DNA of 64,000 nucleotides, from positions 99,081 through 163,080 of the forward strand of contig UQYG01000008.1 in assembly GCA_900545275.1 (NCBI GenBank), in the 5' to 3' direction. How positions within the stretch are numbered: position 1 is the first letter of the stretch; the number at the start of each line of letters is the position of its first letter. A program made the translations under genes and the position numbers. The notes under the pieces were generated by a model. That model was given only the letters and a program-made list of their open reading frames with translations, was not told where the DNA came from and ran no database searches. Positions 40,801 through 49,450 of the stretch are shown here, one piece after another. The DNA is from an uncultured Sutterella sp. GTDB taxonomy: Bacteria > Pseudomonadota > Gammaproteobacteria > Burkholderiales > Burkholderiaceae_F.

Positions 40801-42930
40801 TCAGCCGCTGTAGAGCCCTTCCCGATAGCGGTCGGGCTGCAGGAAAAAGCTCAGGGCCTTCTCCCTGCGTCGCGTGCGGAAGAAGTCCGGAAGGCTTGCG
40901 AGCACGATCTTGCCGTAGCCCTTCTGCGTCACCCGCACGTCGCAGAGGACGAACATGCCGCGGTCCGTTTCGCTTCGGATGAGACGCCCCGCCCCCTGCT
41001 TCAGGGCGATCACGGCCGAGGGAAGCGTCATCGCCACGAAGGGATGCACGCCCTTTTGACGCAGCCACTCGCTCTTGGCGGCCGAGATCGGATCGTCGGG
41101 CGACGCAAAGGGAAGCTTGTCGATCACGACGAGCGAGAGCGACTCGCCCTGTACGTCGACCCCCTCCCAGAAGCTCATCGAGCCCACGAGAATGCCGTTG
41201 CCCGCCTCGCGGAAGGCTTCGATGAGCGCCCCCTTGGGCCTGTCGCCCTGAACGAAAAGCGGATAACGGTTGCCGTTGGCCTCGAGCCTGGCTCGAAGAA
41301 GCTCGGCCGCGTAATCGACCGCGGCAAGCGACGTGCAGAGGAGAAACGTTCGGCCGCCCGCCGCCTCGATCAGAGGCCACACGCAGTCGACGACGCGCTG
41401 CGTGTGTTCCTTCGTGTTGTTGGCGGGCGCAGGGAGTTCCGGCAGATAAAAGCACCCCTGCTCCCAATAGTTGAAGGGACTCGGCCACGAAAAGGCGGGC
41501 GTCTCTTCCGGCAACCCCAGCTGTCCCCGGAAATGCTTGAAGTCGCCCCCTGCGGAGAGCGTCGCCGACGTGAAGATCCAGGCGCCGCCCACACGGTTTT
41601 TCATTTCCGCAAAGGCGCCCGCAACACTCAGGGGCGTATTCGTGAACCGCGTCCCCGAAGCGTAGGACTCCAACCAACGCACCGACGGAACGCCCGGCAC
41701 GGGCGAGAGGTCGACCGAAGCGGGGGCTTCCTTGGGCGTCATCGCCTCTTCACGCAGCGCCAACACCTCCTCGTCCTCGGTGGGCGGGAAGGGAAAGTCT
41801 TCGGGAACCGTCATGAAGGGGCGCCAGGACTCGGCTTCGAGCAAAATCCGATCCCAGGTCTTCGCGGCGGCCGCGAGCTCCTCGTCACGCTCCTTGGCGT
41901 TTCCGAGCGCTTTCGAGACCACCGCCATTTCCTTGAGAAGCCCCAGGAAGGCGGGAACGATGCGCGGAAAAAGCGGCATCGCCGCAATCGACTTTTTGTC
42001 CCGGGTTTCGAGCCCCGCCGACTCGAGACTCACGCGCAGGGCCGAAATCGCCGAATTCATCCGGATGCGAAGCTTGCGCCAGTCCGCACAGTCCGCCGCC
42101 TCGGCGATCCCGCGGTCCTGAATCCGCTCCATCGCGAGTTCGATTTCGCGGGTCGAAAAGCTCGTCGCAAAGAAGTCCGTCGCGATCGACGGGAGCTGAT
42201 GTGCTTCGTCCATGACCGTAAGGTCCACCGACGGGAGCATTCCTTCGGCGCCCTCCTCCATCGTCATGGCCGACAGATAGAGATGATGGTTCACCACCAC
42301 GATCTGCGCGCACTTCGCGCGTTCGCGCGCGCGGCGCAGAAAGCATTCGTCCGCGAAGGGACAGTCCTTGATCCCGAGACAGCTCTCGACCGTGCTCGTC
42401 ACCATGGGCCAGAGCGGATCGTTGTCGGGAACGTCGGGGAGTTCCGCGCGGTCGCCCGTCTGAGAAATCTTGGCGAAGCGCTCGATTTTCCGGAGCTTTT
42501 CGAAGGAGTCCCGTTCGGGGAGGTATTCCTCCCCCTTCGTGCGCTCGAGGTGGTGGTGGCAGATGTAGTTGGCGCGGCCCTTGAGGAGCGCCGCGTCGAA
42601 GGTGATCCCGAGCGTTTTGCGCAGAATCGGCAGGTCCTTGCGAAAGAGCTGGTCTTGAAGGGGCTTTCCGGCCGTCGAAATGATGACGCGTTTGCCCGCG
42701 AGCAGCGCGGGCGTCAGGTAGGCGAAGGTCTTCCCCGTGCCCGTGCCCGCCTCGGCGATGAGGGTTCCCGCCTTTTCGATCGCGTCGGCCGCTTCCTCGG
42801 CGTAGGCGATCTGCGAGGGACGTTCGTGGAATTCCCTGCGGCCCTTCGCGAACGGCCCCTCGGCCGAAAGCGCGATGCGGGTGCGCTCCCGAAGGGGGCG
42901 CTTGATGTCGAAGATCGGGTCCGTCGCCAT
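40801..42930 (-). CDS. DinG/YoaA-type ATP-dependent DNA helicase
   Basis: 709-residue superfamily 2 XPD-like helicase. Walker A is AEAGTGTGKTFAYL near residue 62. Four cysteines for an iron-sulfur cluster occur from ICHHHLE through ESCLGIKDCPFADECFLRRA. The DEAH box is VMDEAHQLPS, preceded by VVVNHHLYLSA. C-terminal motifs include GSMSFWEGVDVQGESL and QGAGRLIRSETDRG. It unwinds forked DNA, D-loops or R-loops in repair. Its start overlaps the stop of the upstream repeat protein by one base. Confidence 0.92.
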   Translation of the reverse strand: MATDPIFDIKRPLRERTRIALSAEGPFAKGRREFHERPSQIAYAEEAADAIEKAGTLIAEAGTGTGKTFAYLTPALLAGKRVIISTAGKPLQDQLFRKDLPILRKTLGITFDAALLKGRANYICHHHLERTKGEEYLPERDSFEKLRKIERFAKISQTGDRAELPDVPDNDPLWPMVTSTVESCLGIKDCPFADECFLRRARERAKCAQIVVVNHHLYLSAMTMEEGAEGMLPSVDLTVMDEAHQLPSIATDFFATSFSTREIELAMERIQDRGIAEAADCADWRKLRIRMNSAISALRVSLESAGLETRDKKSIAAMPLFPRIVPAFLGLLKEMAVVSKALGNAKERDEELAAAAKTWDRILLEAESWRPFMTVPEDFPFPPTEDEEVLALREEAMTPKEAPASVDLSPVPGVPSVRWLESYASGTRFTNTPLSVAGAFAEMKNRVGGAWIFTSATLSAGGDFKHFRGQLGLPEETPAFSWPSPFNYWEQGCFYLPELPAPANNTKEHTQRVVDCVWPLIEAAGGRTFLLCTSLAAVDYAAELLRARLEANGNRYPLFVQGDRPKGALIEAFREAGNGILVGSMSFWEGVDVQGESLSLVVIDKLPFASPDDPISAAKSEWLRQKGVHPFVAMTLPSAVIALKQGAGRLIRSETDRGMFVLCDVRVTQKGYGKIVLASLPDFFRTRRREKALSFFLQPDRYREGLYSG

Positions 42931-43790
42931 CAGAAATATCCCTCAAGCCCCGAATCCTTGTTGCGGCGGCGCTCTTCAAGGCGCTCCTGCGCGGCCCGGC
43001 GCTCTTCGATCGTCTCGTTGAGTTCGCGGCTACGCTCGAGACGCTTTGCACGACGCTTCTCGGCCATCGCCTCGGCCTTTTCCTGACGGGCCTTGGCGCG
43101 GGCCTGCTTTTCTTCATAAGCGGCGAGATTCGCTTCTTCCTGCGCCTGGCGCGCGAGCGCTTCGGCGCGGCGCGCCTCGACCTCGGCAGCTCGATCGTTC
43201 GAAAGCGTCACGGGTTCGGAGGCTTTGCGACGGCGCTCGCCCAGACTCATCGGTTCCGAGGGCGAGCGCTCCTTGCGGTCGAACGCCACGGGCTCCGAAG
43301 GGGCGCGCGGCGTCTTGGGCACGACATTCACGGGCTTTGAAGGCTCCTTCACGGTCGCGGGCTCGATGTCCATGGGCTTTGAAGCCGGACGCGCGATGCG
43401 GCGCTCCTTCAGGCGCTCGACGTTGAGCGCGTGACGGTAGTCGTTCACCTTGATGACGATCTGATTGATTTCGCGGCGCCGGTCGTTCGACTTGTCGCGT
43501 CCCTCCTTGACGCAGCTGTTCACGAAGAAGCGTTTGCTGCAATAAGCCTCCACATCCTTCATGGCGCGCTCGAGTTCGCGCAGCTGCGCGCGGGCGGCCT
43601 CCGAGACGGCGTCCGCTTCCTTGGCGTCGCGGAAGGTCTTCGCGTCCTTCCACTTTTCGTAGAAGCTTCGGTCTTCAAGAACAGTCTGCGCCTTATCGTA
43701 GGCGGTTTCGAGAGGATCTTTCTCGGACGCCTGCGCGGAAGTCGCCGCGAAAAGCGCAAGCGCGAGGAACGGGAGAATCGGACGGATCAT
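42930..43790 (-). CDS. Secreted repeat/coiled-coil protein of unknown function
   Basis: 286 residues. Signal peptide MIRPILPFLALALFAATSAQA; then a helical domain with two cysteines (C84, C93) that could form a disulfide. Next comes a repeat zone at residues 137-193 with S-[K/E]-P-[M/V] at 137, 151, 165, 178 and 191 (13-14 residue period). It ends in a long charged coiled coil rich in Ala, Glu and Arg. No family recognised; the architecture suggests an envelope-associated structural or scaffolding protein. Operon with the helicase gene. Confidence 0.75.
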   Translation of the reverse strand: MIRPILPFLALALFAATSAQASEKDPLETAYDKAQTVLEDRSFYEKWKDAKTFRDAKEADAVSEAARAQLRELERAMKDVEAYCSKRFFVNSCVKEGRDKSNDRRREINQIVIKVNDYRHALNVERLKERRIARPASKPMDIEPATVKEPSKPVNVVPKTPRAPSEPVAFDRKERSPSEPMSLGERRRKASEPVTLSNDRAAEVEARRAEALARQAQEEANLAAYEEKQARAKARQEKAEAMAEKRRAKRLERSRELNETIEERRAAQERLEERRRNKDSGLEGYF

Positions 43791-43816
43791 GGAACGAAAA
43801 ACGGAGACGAAATCGA

Positions 43817-43850
43817 CGTGCGGGAGAGTCTAGCAAACCGCTCCCGCACG
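43817..43850. repeat. Perfect hairpin CGTGCGGGAG/CTCCCGCACG
   Basis: 10-bp perfect inverted repeat with a 14-nt loop between nitroreductase and the repeat protein gene. No adjacent T-run on either strand, so terminator activity is uncertain. Confidence 0.5.
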
Positions 43851-43878
43851 AAGGAAAAAGAATGGAATGACCGCGGCG

Positions 43879-44538
43879 TCAACCCGCGATTTCTTCGACG
43901 ACCGCCGACATTGGCATACGGCTCTTCGGACGGCGAAGATTCGAGTCGTTCGGATCGCGGTGCCCCGCCGCAACCATCAATACGGTACGCAGGTTCTTGT
44001 CCGAAAAGCCGAGGATGCGGTCGGCCTCGTCGAATTCCGCGCCCTCGATCGCCGTCGTGTCGACGCCGATCAGCGCGGCCGTATAAAGGAGAAAGCCGAG
44101 CGCGATGTAGGCCTGCGCCGTAGTCCACGCACGAAACGCTTCGGGCGTGCCGTTGTTGCGGTTCGTGAAGTTGCGCCGCCCCGCGTCGCGCTGCGCTTCG
44201 GGCATGTCGGCGGGAAAGCGCCCGTCGGCCGCTTCCTGTTGGACCACCGCCCGGAGATGCTCTTCGGTCGGGACCTTCGGAACGGCGAAGACGATGAGGT
44301 GCGAAGCGTTTTTGACGCGCTCCCGGTTGAAGTCCATGACGGCGGGCATGAGACGCGCGCGGGCTTCGGGAGTCTTCGCGACGAAGAACTTCGTATACTG
44401 ACCGTTCACCGAGGTGGGCGTAAGACGCAGGGCTTCGAGGAGCACCTCGAGATCCTCGTCCGAGACCGGACGGTTTGCGTCGTAGTGCTTCGTCGTATAG
44501 CGCGTGCGAAGGAGTCGGAGGACGTCTTCACGGTTCAT
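43879..44538 (-). CDS. Nitroreductase family NAD(P)H oxidoreductase
   Basis: 219-residue FMN-binding nitroreductase, NfsB-like. Visible features are RYTTKHYDANRPVSDEDLEVLLEALRLTPTSVNGQ (FMN phosphate Arg and Ser) and a C-terminal GHRDPNDSNLRRPKSRMP. It reduces nitro-aromatics or quinones in the cytoplasm. The start at 44538 follows GGAGAAGCCC. Divergent from the PIN-domain gene. Confidence 0.92.
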   Translation of the reverse strand: MNREDVLRLLRTRYTTKHYDANRPVSDEDLEVLLEALRLTPTSVNGQYTKFFVAKTPEARARLMPAVMDFNRERVKNASHLIVFAVPKVPTEEHLRAVVQQEAADGRFPADMPEAQRDAGRRNFTNRNNGTPEAFRAWTTAQAYIALGFLLYTAALIGVDTTAIEGAEFDEADRILGFSDKNLRTVLMVAAGHRDPNDSNLRRPKSRMPMSAVVEEIAG

Positions 44539-44622
44539 GGGCTTCTCCTCAAAAAAATCTCTTCTCATTCTAGCGGCGCCGTGCGCTACACTTGCGCCTT
44601 TTCCACCCACTGTTGCATTCCG

Positions 44623-45159
44623 ATGCCTCTTTCCGACACGCTCGCCGAACGCCTCGCCCGCCTGCAGGGCGCTCCCGAGGAAGCCGACCGCCCGCGCATC
44701 GTCGTCGACACGAACGTGCTCCTTGACCTTCTCTTCTGGCGCGACGCTTCGGCGGAACCTCTTCGCCTGGCATTGGAAACAGGCGCCGTCGCGGCCGTCT
44801 TCGACGACGAGGCGCTCAAGGAAGCGGGCGAAGTGCTCGGACGCCCCCAATTTCTCGCGGGCGACGACGAAGCCGTCTTCACGCTTCTCGAAGCCTGGAG
44901 CCGGAATGCGCAAAGGGTCCCCGCAGAGGCGGTGGCCGCCTCTGCGAAGACCCTTGCGGTGCGCTGCCGAGATCCGCTCGATCAGAAGTTTCTCGTGCTC
45001 GCCGCGGCCTCGGGCGCCTCGTGGCTCGCCACAAAGGACAAGCTTCTCTTCAAGGCGGGCAAAAAAATGCGGCGCTTCGGCGTCGAGCCCCTTCGCCCGG
45101 CGGACTTCCCTCAGCTTCTCAAAGAACGCCCGAGCGGTGGAGAAGCCCCCAGACCGTGA
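44623..45159 (+). CDS. PIN-domain putative ribonuclease
   Basis: 178 residues. The PIN signature is IVVDTNVLLDLLFW (first acidic residue), FDDEALKEAGEVL, and CRDPLDQKFLVLAAASGASWLATKDKLLF (further acidic site residues). PIN proteins of this COG1569-like type are often called toxins, but no antitoxin-like gene precedes it, so it may be a stand-alone RNase. Its 3' end overlaps the small ORF on the opposite strand. Confidence 0.82.
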   Translation: MPLSDTLAERLARLQGAPEEADRPRIVVDTNVLLDLLFWRDASAEPLRLALETGAVAAVFDDEALKEAGEVLGRPQFLAGDDEAVFTLLEAWSRNAQRVPAEAVAASAKTLAVRCRDPLDQKFLVLAAASGASWLATKDKLLFKAGKKMRRFGVEPLRPADFPQLLKERPSGGEAPRP

Positions 45160-45223
45160 TGCCCACCCAGAGAAGGAAGGCCGCAAAGACGAGGGCGATG
45201 CCGATCTGCATGAAGCGGCGCAT
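45119..45223 (-). CDS. 34-residue single-helix membrane micropeptide
   Basis: Sequence starts MRRFMQIGIALVFAAFLLW and continues VGITVWGLLHRSGVL, a basic N-terminus and one transmembrane helix. Its ATG lies 3 nt after the stop of the entericidin-like gene, whose last codons (CAGGAGTAA) supply a GGAG ribosome-binding site. It overlaps the end of the PIN gene on the other strand. Small but well formed; not proven. Confidence 0.5.
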   Translation of the reverse strand: MRRFMQIGIALVFAAFLLWVGITVWGLLHRSGVL

Positions 45224-45226
45224 CGG

Positions 45227-45397
45227 TTACTCCTGCGCTTCCCGGGCGGTTTCGGTGAGCTTGTCGCCCGCCTTGCCGATCGCCGTGCTCACGTGGTCGG
45301 CGCCCTTCTTCAAGTCCTGACCGAGGCCTTCCATGGTCTGGCATCCCGCGAGAAGAATGCCGACGGCCGCGGTCGCCGCGATGATCAATTTGCGCAT
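45227..45397 (-). CDS. Entericidin-like small lipoprotein
   Basis: 56 residues: MRKLIIAATAAVGILLAGC is a lipoprotein signal with lipobox LLAGC. The mature part is Q-TMEGLGQDLKKGADHVSTAIG and an amphipathic tail ending REAQE. This is the entericidin A/B form, a stress-inducible membrane-active peptide whose toxic or envelope role is debated. AAGGAAAAAAAACAC precedes the ATG. Confidence 0.82.
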   Translation of the reverse strand: MRKLIIAATAAVGILLAGCQTMEGLGQDLKKGADHVSTAIGKAGDKLTETAREAQE

Positions 45398-45432
45398 GTG
45401 TTTTTTTTCCTTTCTTGGTAGGTTGAAAATGT

Positions 45433-46005
45433 TCAGCCGAAAAGCGCCTTGAGGTGCGCCTTCCAGCGCTCGATGTCGGCTTCAATCCGCGGGTTCTTCA
45501 GAACGTCGTTGGCCATGAAGGATTCGAGCGGACGCATGCCGAGGAACTGCAGGGTCTTGTGAACGGGGAGAAGCACGCCGTCGATGCCGCGTCCTTCGAA
45601 AAAGTCGTCCGGCTCGTCAAAGGCTTCCTTCGGCGCGTTCCAGGTTGAGGAGAGCAGATAGCGCTTTTCGGTCAGAAGACCGCCCGTACCGTAGTTCTTC
45701 GTCGGTTCCGTGCGCGTACGCCCGTCCCCGCGCGTAAAGCCGCCGGTCGTAAATACCTCGTCCTCGTAGCGCTTCAACTGCCAGGGCGGGCTCATCCACC
45801 AACCCGGCGTCTGAATGACGAGCACGTCCGCGGCGCGGATCTTTTCGTGCTCCTCTTCAACCTTCCAGTCGCCGCCCACTTCCGTCACGGCCACTTCGTG
45901 TCCGAAGGCCTCGAGCGTTTCCTTGGCGACCTTCGTGAAGAGATGATTGAGCTCGCCCCCTTGGCCGTGAAAAGCACAGCCGGCGTCGAGAATCAGAAAC
46001 TTCAT
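45433..46005 (-). CDS. mdaB: MdaB-like NADPH:quinone reductase (flavodoxin fold)
   Basis: 190 residues with the MdaB signatures FLILDAGCAFHGQGGELNHLF, IQTPGWWMSPPWQLKRYEDEVFTTGGF, GTGGLLTEKRYLLSSTWNAP and LLPVHKTLQFLGMRPLESF. It uses FAD and NADPH to reduce quinones by two electrons and thus protects from oxidative stress. It overlaps the end of rmuC by 4 nt. Confidence 0.92.
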   Translation of the reverse strand: MKFLILDAGCAFHGQGGELNHLFTKVAKETLEAFGHEVAVTEVGGDWKVEEEHEKIRAADVLVIQTPGWWMSPPWQLKRYEDEVFTTGGFTRGDGRTRTEPTKNYGTGGLLTEKRYLLSSTWNAPKEAFDEPDDFFEGRGIDGVLLPVHKTLQFLGMRPLESFMANDVLKNPRIEADIERWKAHLKALFG

Positions 46006-47321
46006 GATTTTTCTTCTCCCGTCTTTTCCTGTGAAACTTCGATCCATCCCGAGGCATCGTCCTCGGGACGATCGATTTCCGTCATTTTACGGGCCATCAC
46101 GTTCTGACGGGTCCGCATCTTTCTGAGGCTTGCCTGCGCCTCGTCGAATTTCTTCGAAACGTGCTCGAACTGTTCGCAAAAGAGTCCGAATTCCGCCTTG
46201 ACGTCCCCGAGGAGCCGCCAGATTTCGGCGGAACGCGCCTCGATCGCGAGCGTGACGAACCCCATCTGCAGACTGTTGAGGAGCGCCGCGAGCACCGTCG
46301 GTCCCGCGGGCGTGATGCGGTAGTCCTTCTGCAGGCGCTCGAACATCCCGTCGGTGCGGAGCACTTCCGCGTAGAGCGATTCGGACGGCAAAAAGAGGAC
46401 GGCGAATTCCGTCGTCACGGGCGGGCGCACGTACTTCTCGCGAATCGACTTCGCCTGCGCGAGGACGGCCTTGGCAAGGGCTCTCTGGGCGGCGTCTTCG
46501 GCCGCGCGGTCGGACGCTTCGCGGGCGGCGAGGAGCCGCTCGAAGTCCTCCATCGGGAATTTCGCGTCGATCGGAAGCCAGCAGGGCTCGCCCTCGACGC
46601 GGCCGGGAAGCTTCACGGCGAAGTCCACCGCCTCGCGCGAGGCAGGATCGAGCCGCACTTGGGAGGCGAACTGCTCGGGCGCGAGGAGGTCCGAGAGAAG
46701 ACGCGCGAGCTGCACTTCCCCGAAATTTCCTCGGGTCTTCACGTTCGTAAGCACCCCCTGAAGGTCCCGGACGCTCTGCGCCATCTGCCGCATTTCGCCC
46801 AGTCCCTTCTGTACGAGGCCGAGTTTGTCGTCGACCGTGCGAAAGCTCTCCGTCAAACGTTCCGAGAGCGTTCTGTCGAGTTTTTCCGCCACCGTCTCGC
46901 GGATCTTCTCGAGCTTTGCCTCGTTGCCGAGCGTGATTTTTTCGAGCGCTTCCGAAAGACGCCCCTCCATCTGCCGGCTCTGCGCGCCCTGCAGGTCGCT
47001 CAACTCCCGAAAGCGGGCCTCGAGCTGCGCGAGCGTCGCTCGCACGGCGTCGGTCATGCCGTTCACCGCGACGAGCCCGGACTTCTGGGCTTCTCCCATG
47101 TGGTGAAAATACTGCGTGAGAGTCGCCACCTGACGCTGCTCCAGAGCGCGCACGGTTTCTCGCAGCCGCTCTTCGCGCGCGAGCACGGCGTCCGAGACCT
47201 GGTCGGCCGCGATTTCGGCGTAGCGCCCCACGGAAAAGCTCCGCACAAGGAGAATGGCGAGCAACAGGACGGCAAGGGCGGCGAGGCCCGTCAGGACCCA
47301 GAGAAGCGTTTCGGTCGTCAC
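46002..47321 (-). CDS. rmuC: DNA recombination protein RmuC
   Basis: 439 residues. An N-terminal membrane helix (LLWVLTGLAALAVLLLAILLVRSF) leads into a long coiled coil and the RmuC nuclease-like domain with GNFGEVQLARLLSDLL, LPIDAKFPMEDFERLL and ALLNSLQMGFVTLAI. It limits DNA inversions between short repeats. The GTG at 47321 is preferred; a TTG at 47327 is equally poor in ribosome-binding context. Confidence 0.92.
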   Translation of the reverse strand: MTTETLLWVLTGLAALAVLLLAILLVRSFSVGRYAEIAADQVSDAVLAREERLRETVRALEQRQVATLTQYFHHMGEAQKSGLVAVNGMTDAVRATLAQLEARFRELSDLQGAQSRQMEGRLSEALEKITLGNEAKLEKIRETVAEKLDRTLSERLTESFRTVDDKLGLVQKGLGEMRQMAQSVRDLQGVLTNVKTRGNFGEVQLARLLSDLLAPEQFASQVRLDPASREAVDFAVKLPGRVEGEPCWLPIDAKFPMEDFERLLAAREASDRAAEDAAQRALAKAVLAQAKSIREKYVRPPVTTEFAVLFLPSESLYAEVLRTDGMFERLQKDYRITPAGPTVLAALLNSLQMGFVTLAIEARSAEIWRLLGDVKAEFGLFCEQFEHVSKKFDEAQASLRKMRTRQNVMARKMTEIDRPEDDASGWIEVSQEKTGEEKS

Positions 47322-47339
47322 GATCAAGGTTCGGGAAAG

Positions 47340-49166
47340 TTATTCGGCGCGGCCGCGTCGGCGCAGGCCCCGGACGATGCGCGGATAGGCGTTGCGGAAG
47401 GTATCGGCGATGCCTTCCTTGGGATCTTCGTCCTCTTCGAGGCCTTCCGTCTTGGGTTTCTTCGGCTTTTCCGCCGCGTCCGCGGCGGCGGCCGCAAGAC
47501 AGAAGCTCGTCGCCAGCGTGTCGCTCACCACCGTGACGTTCGAAAGGTCCGCGAAGGCCTCTTCGCTGTCGAAATGTTCGGTGCGGACAATGACGGGAAG
47601 GCCCGGGTTGAGGTCCGACGCCAGTTTCGCGATGTGGCGGCTTTTCGCGACGGACTCTCCCGTCACGACGAGCACCGCGGCCGAGGTGATGCGGGCCTGC
47701 ACGAGGAGCATCGGATCGGTCGGATCGCCCGTGAGGAACGCAATCGTTTCGCGCGAAAGATCCACGTCGTAGTCGGACTCGCGCTCGGGCGAAATGATCA
47801 CCACCGGGAAGCGGCGTTCGATGAGGCTTTCGACCACCCCCGGAACGCGTTCGTCCATTCCGATCACGATCGCTTCGCCGCCGCGGCGAAGGGGCTTCGC
47901 GGTCGCGGGTTCTTCGTCGTGACCGATCGTGGGAATCGCGCGCGAAGCGGCGTGCCGCGCCCAGGACCAGCGGACCACGAAGCGGTTCGTCAGGAGCGGG
48001 ATCAGGCGGAAGACAAAGGGGTTGAGCGCGATCGTGAGGATCGACGCCCCTACGATGAGGCTCATCACCTTGCTGTCGGCAAGACCCAGCGCAATCCCCT
48101 GTCCCGCGACAATGTAGGAGAATTCACCGATCTGCGCGAGGGAGGCGGCCACGGTGAAGGCGGTCTTGAGCGGCCAGCGCAGAAGAAGCACAAGGCCGAA
48201 GCTCACGCTCGTCGTGCCGCACAGGATGATCGCGACAATGAGAAGGATTTCGTAGGGGTCCTCCATGAAGATGTGCCAGTCGAGCATCATCCCCACCGAA
48301 ACGAAAAAGAGGACCGAAAAGGCGTCCTGCAGCGGCAACGCGTTCGTCGCGGCGCGCTTGGCATAGCGGCTCTCGCGCATCACCATGCCGGCCAGAAAGG
48401 CTCCCAGGGCGTAGCTCACGTTGAAGAAGACGCCCGCGGCGTACGCGATGCCGAGCGCGAGCGCGAGGACCGCCAGCGTGAAGAGTTCCCGCGAGCCCGT
48501 CATGGCGACGCGCTTCAAAATGAAGGGGATGATGCGGCGGCCGCCGCCCAGCATCAGAAAGGCGAAGAGCGCCACGCCCGCCAGCGTCGAGAGAACGTTC
48601 CCCACGATCGCCCGTCCGTCGACGGGACCGCTCGAGAGCATGACGGACGCAAAGGGCGGCAAGAGCACGAGGATGATGACCGTCACGAGGTCCTGCACGA
48701 TGAGCCAGCCCATCGCGACGCGGCCTTCGGGCGCGTTCGTGAGCTTGGCCATCTCGAGGGCCTTCGTCACCACCACGGTCGACGCGCAGGAGAGGGTCAG
48801 ACCGAAAAGCGTCGCGCTTCCCGCGCCCCAGTCCCAAAAGCCCCAGGCAAAAAGCGCTCCCAACAGGATGATGAGGAGCATCTGCAAAAGCGCTCCCGGG
48901 AGAGCCACGCCCTTTACGGCCAGAAGATCGCGCACCGAGAAGTGCAGGCCCACGCCCACCATCAGGAGCATCACGCCCACTTCGGCGAGCTGTTCCGTCA
49001 CCGACCGGTCCACCGGCGGGAGCCACGGGAAGAACTGCACGAAAACGCCAGAAAGCAGATAGCCGACCAGGGCCGGCATCCTGAAGTAGCGTTCGGCCAA
49101 ATACCCGAAGACGAGCGCCAAACCGAAGGCGCCGACAAGGCTGGTGACGAGCGGGAGATTCTGCAT
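47340..49166 (-). CDS. CPA2-type cation:proton antiporter with TrkA-N domain (KefB/YbaL-like)
   Basis: 608 residues. About 12 membrane helices (LVTSLVGAFGLALVFGYLAERYF at the start; GLTLSCASTVVVTKALEMAKLT carries the ion path) are followed by a cytoplasmic Rossmann domain around residues 415-530 (AIVIGMDERVPGVVESLIERRFPVVIISPE, LTGDPTDPMLL) and a Lys/Glu-rich tail. It probably exports potassium in exchange for protons under electrophilic or alkaline stress. It runs just ahead of rmuC with 18 nt between them. Confidence 0.9.
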   Translation of the reverse strand: MQNLPLVTSLVGAFGLALVFGYLAERYFRMPALVGYLLSGVFVQFFPWLPPVDRSVTEQLAEVGVMLLMVGVGLHFSVRDLLAVKGVALPGALLQMLLIILLGALFAWGFWDWGAGSATLFGLTLSCASTVVVTKALEMAKLTNAPEGRVAMGWLIVQDLVTVIILVLLPPFASVMLSSGPVDGRAIVGNVLSTLAGVALFAFLMLGGGRRIIPFILKRVAMTGSRELFTLAVLALALGIAYAAGVFFNVSYALGAFLAGMVMRESRYAKRAATNALPLQDAFSVLFFVSVGMMLDWHIFMEDPYEILLIVAIILCGTTSVSFGLVLLLRWPLKTAFTVAASLAQIGEFSYIVAGQGIALGLADSKVMSLIVGASILTIALNPFVFRLIPLLTNRFVVRWSWARHAASRAIPTIGHDEEPATAKPLRRGGEAIVIGMDERVPGVVESLIERRFPVVIISPERESDYDVDLSRETIAFLTGDPTDPMLLVQARITSAAVLVVTGESVAKSRHIAKLASDLNPGLPVIVRTEHFDSEEAFADLSNVTVVSDTLATSFCLAAAAADAAEKPKKPKTEGLEEDEDPKEGIADTFRNAYPRIVRGLRRRGRAE

Positions 49167-49386
49167 GAGAACTCGATGGTGAGAGGCGTCGAAAAAGGAG
49201 GATTATATTACAGCAGAAATAGTCGACGGCTTGGCCAGCAATGGCGCCGCCGCAGGGAAAGTTGGCCCCCCTTCCTCCTCCTTGGCGTTGTCGTCCGTCC
49301 TGAAAGACTTCCCGCGCAAGACCTCCGCCCTGCGTTGCCGACAACCGACAGAGTGTTTCCGTTGGTTACGCGCAAAACGTCGGAAA

Positions 49387-49425
49387 AGAAAAAAGCCCCG
49401 GCGGGCGGAAAACCCGTCGAGGCTT
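49387..49425 (-). terminator. Intrinsic terminator of the BMP gene
   Basis: On the minus strand AAGCCTCGACGGG pairs with CCCGCCGGGGCTT, followed by TTTTCTTTTCC. Confidence 0.85.
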
Positions 49426-49450
49426 CGATTGCTTGTCCGGACAAGCGGAA

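Noticed and set aside
44623..45159. PIN gene as part of a toxin-antitoxin pair
   Set aside because: No antitoxin-like ORF precedes or follows on the same strand; the upstream gene is a divergent nitroreductase.
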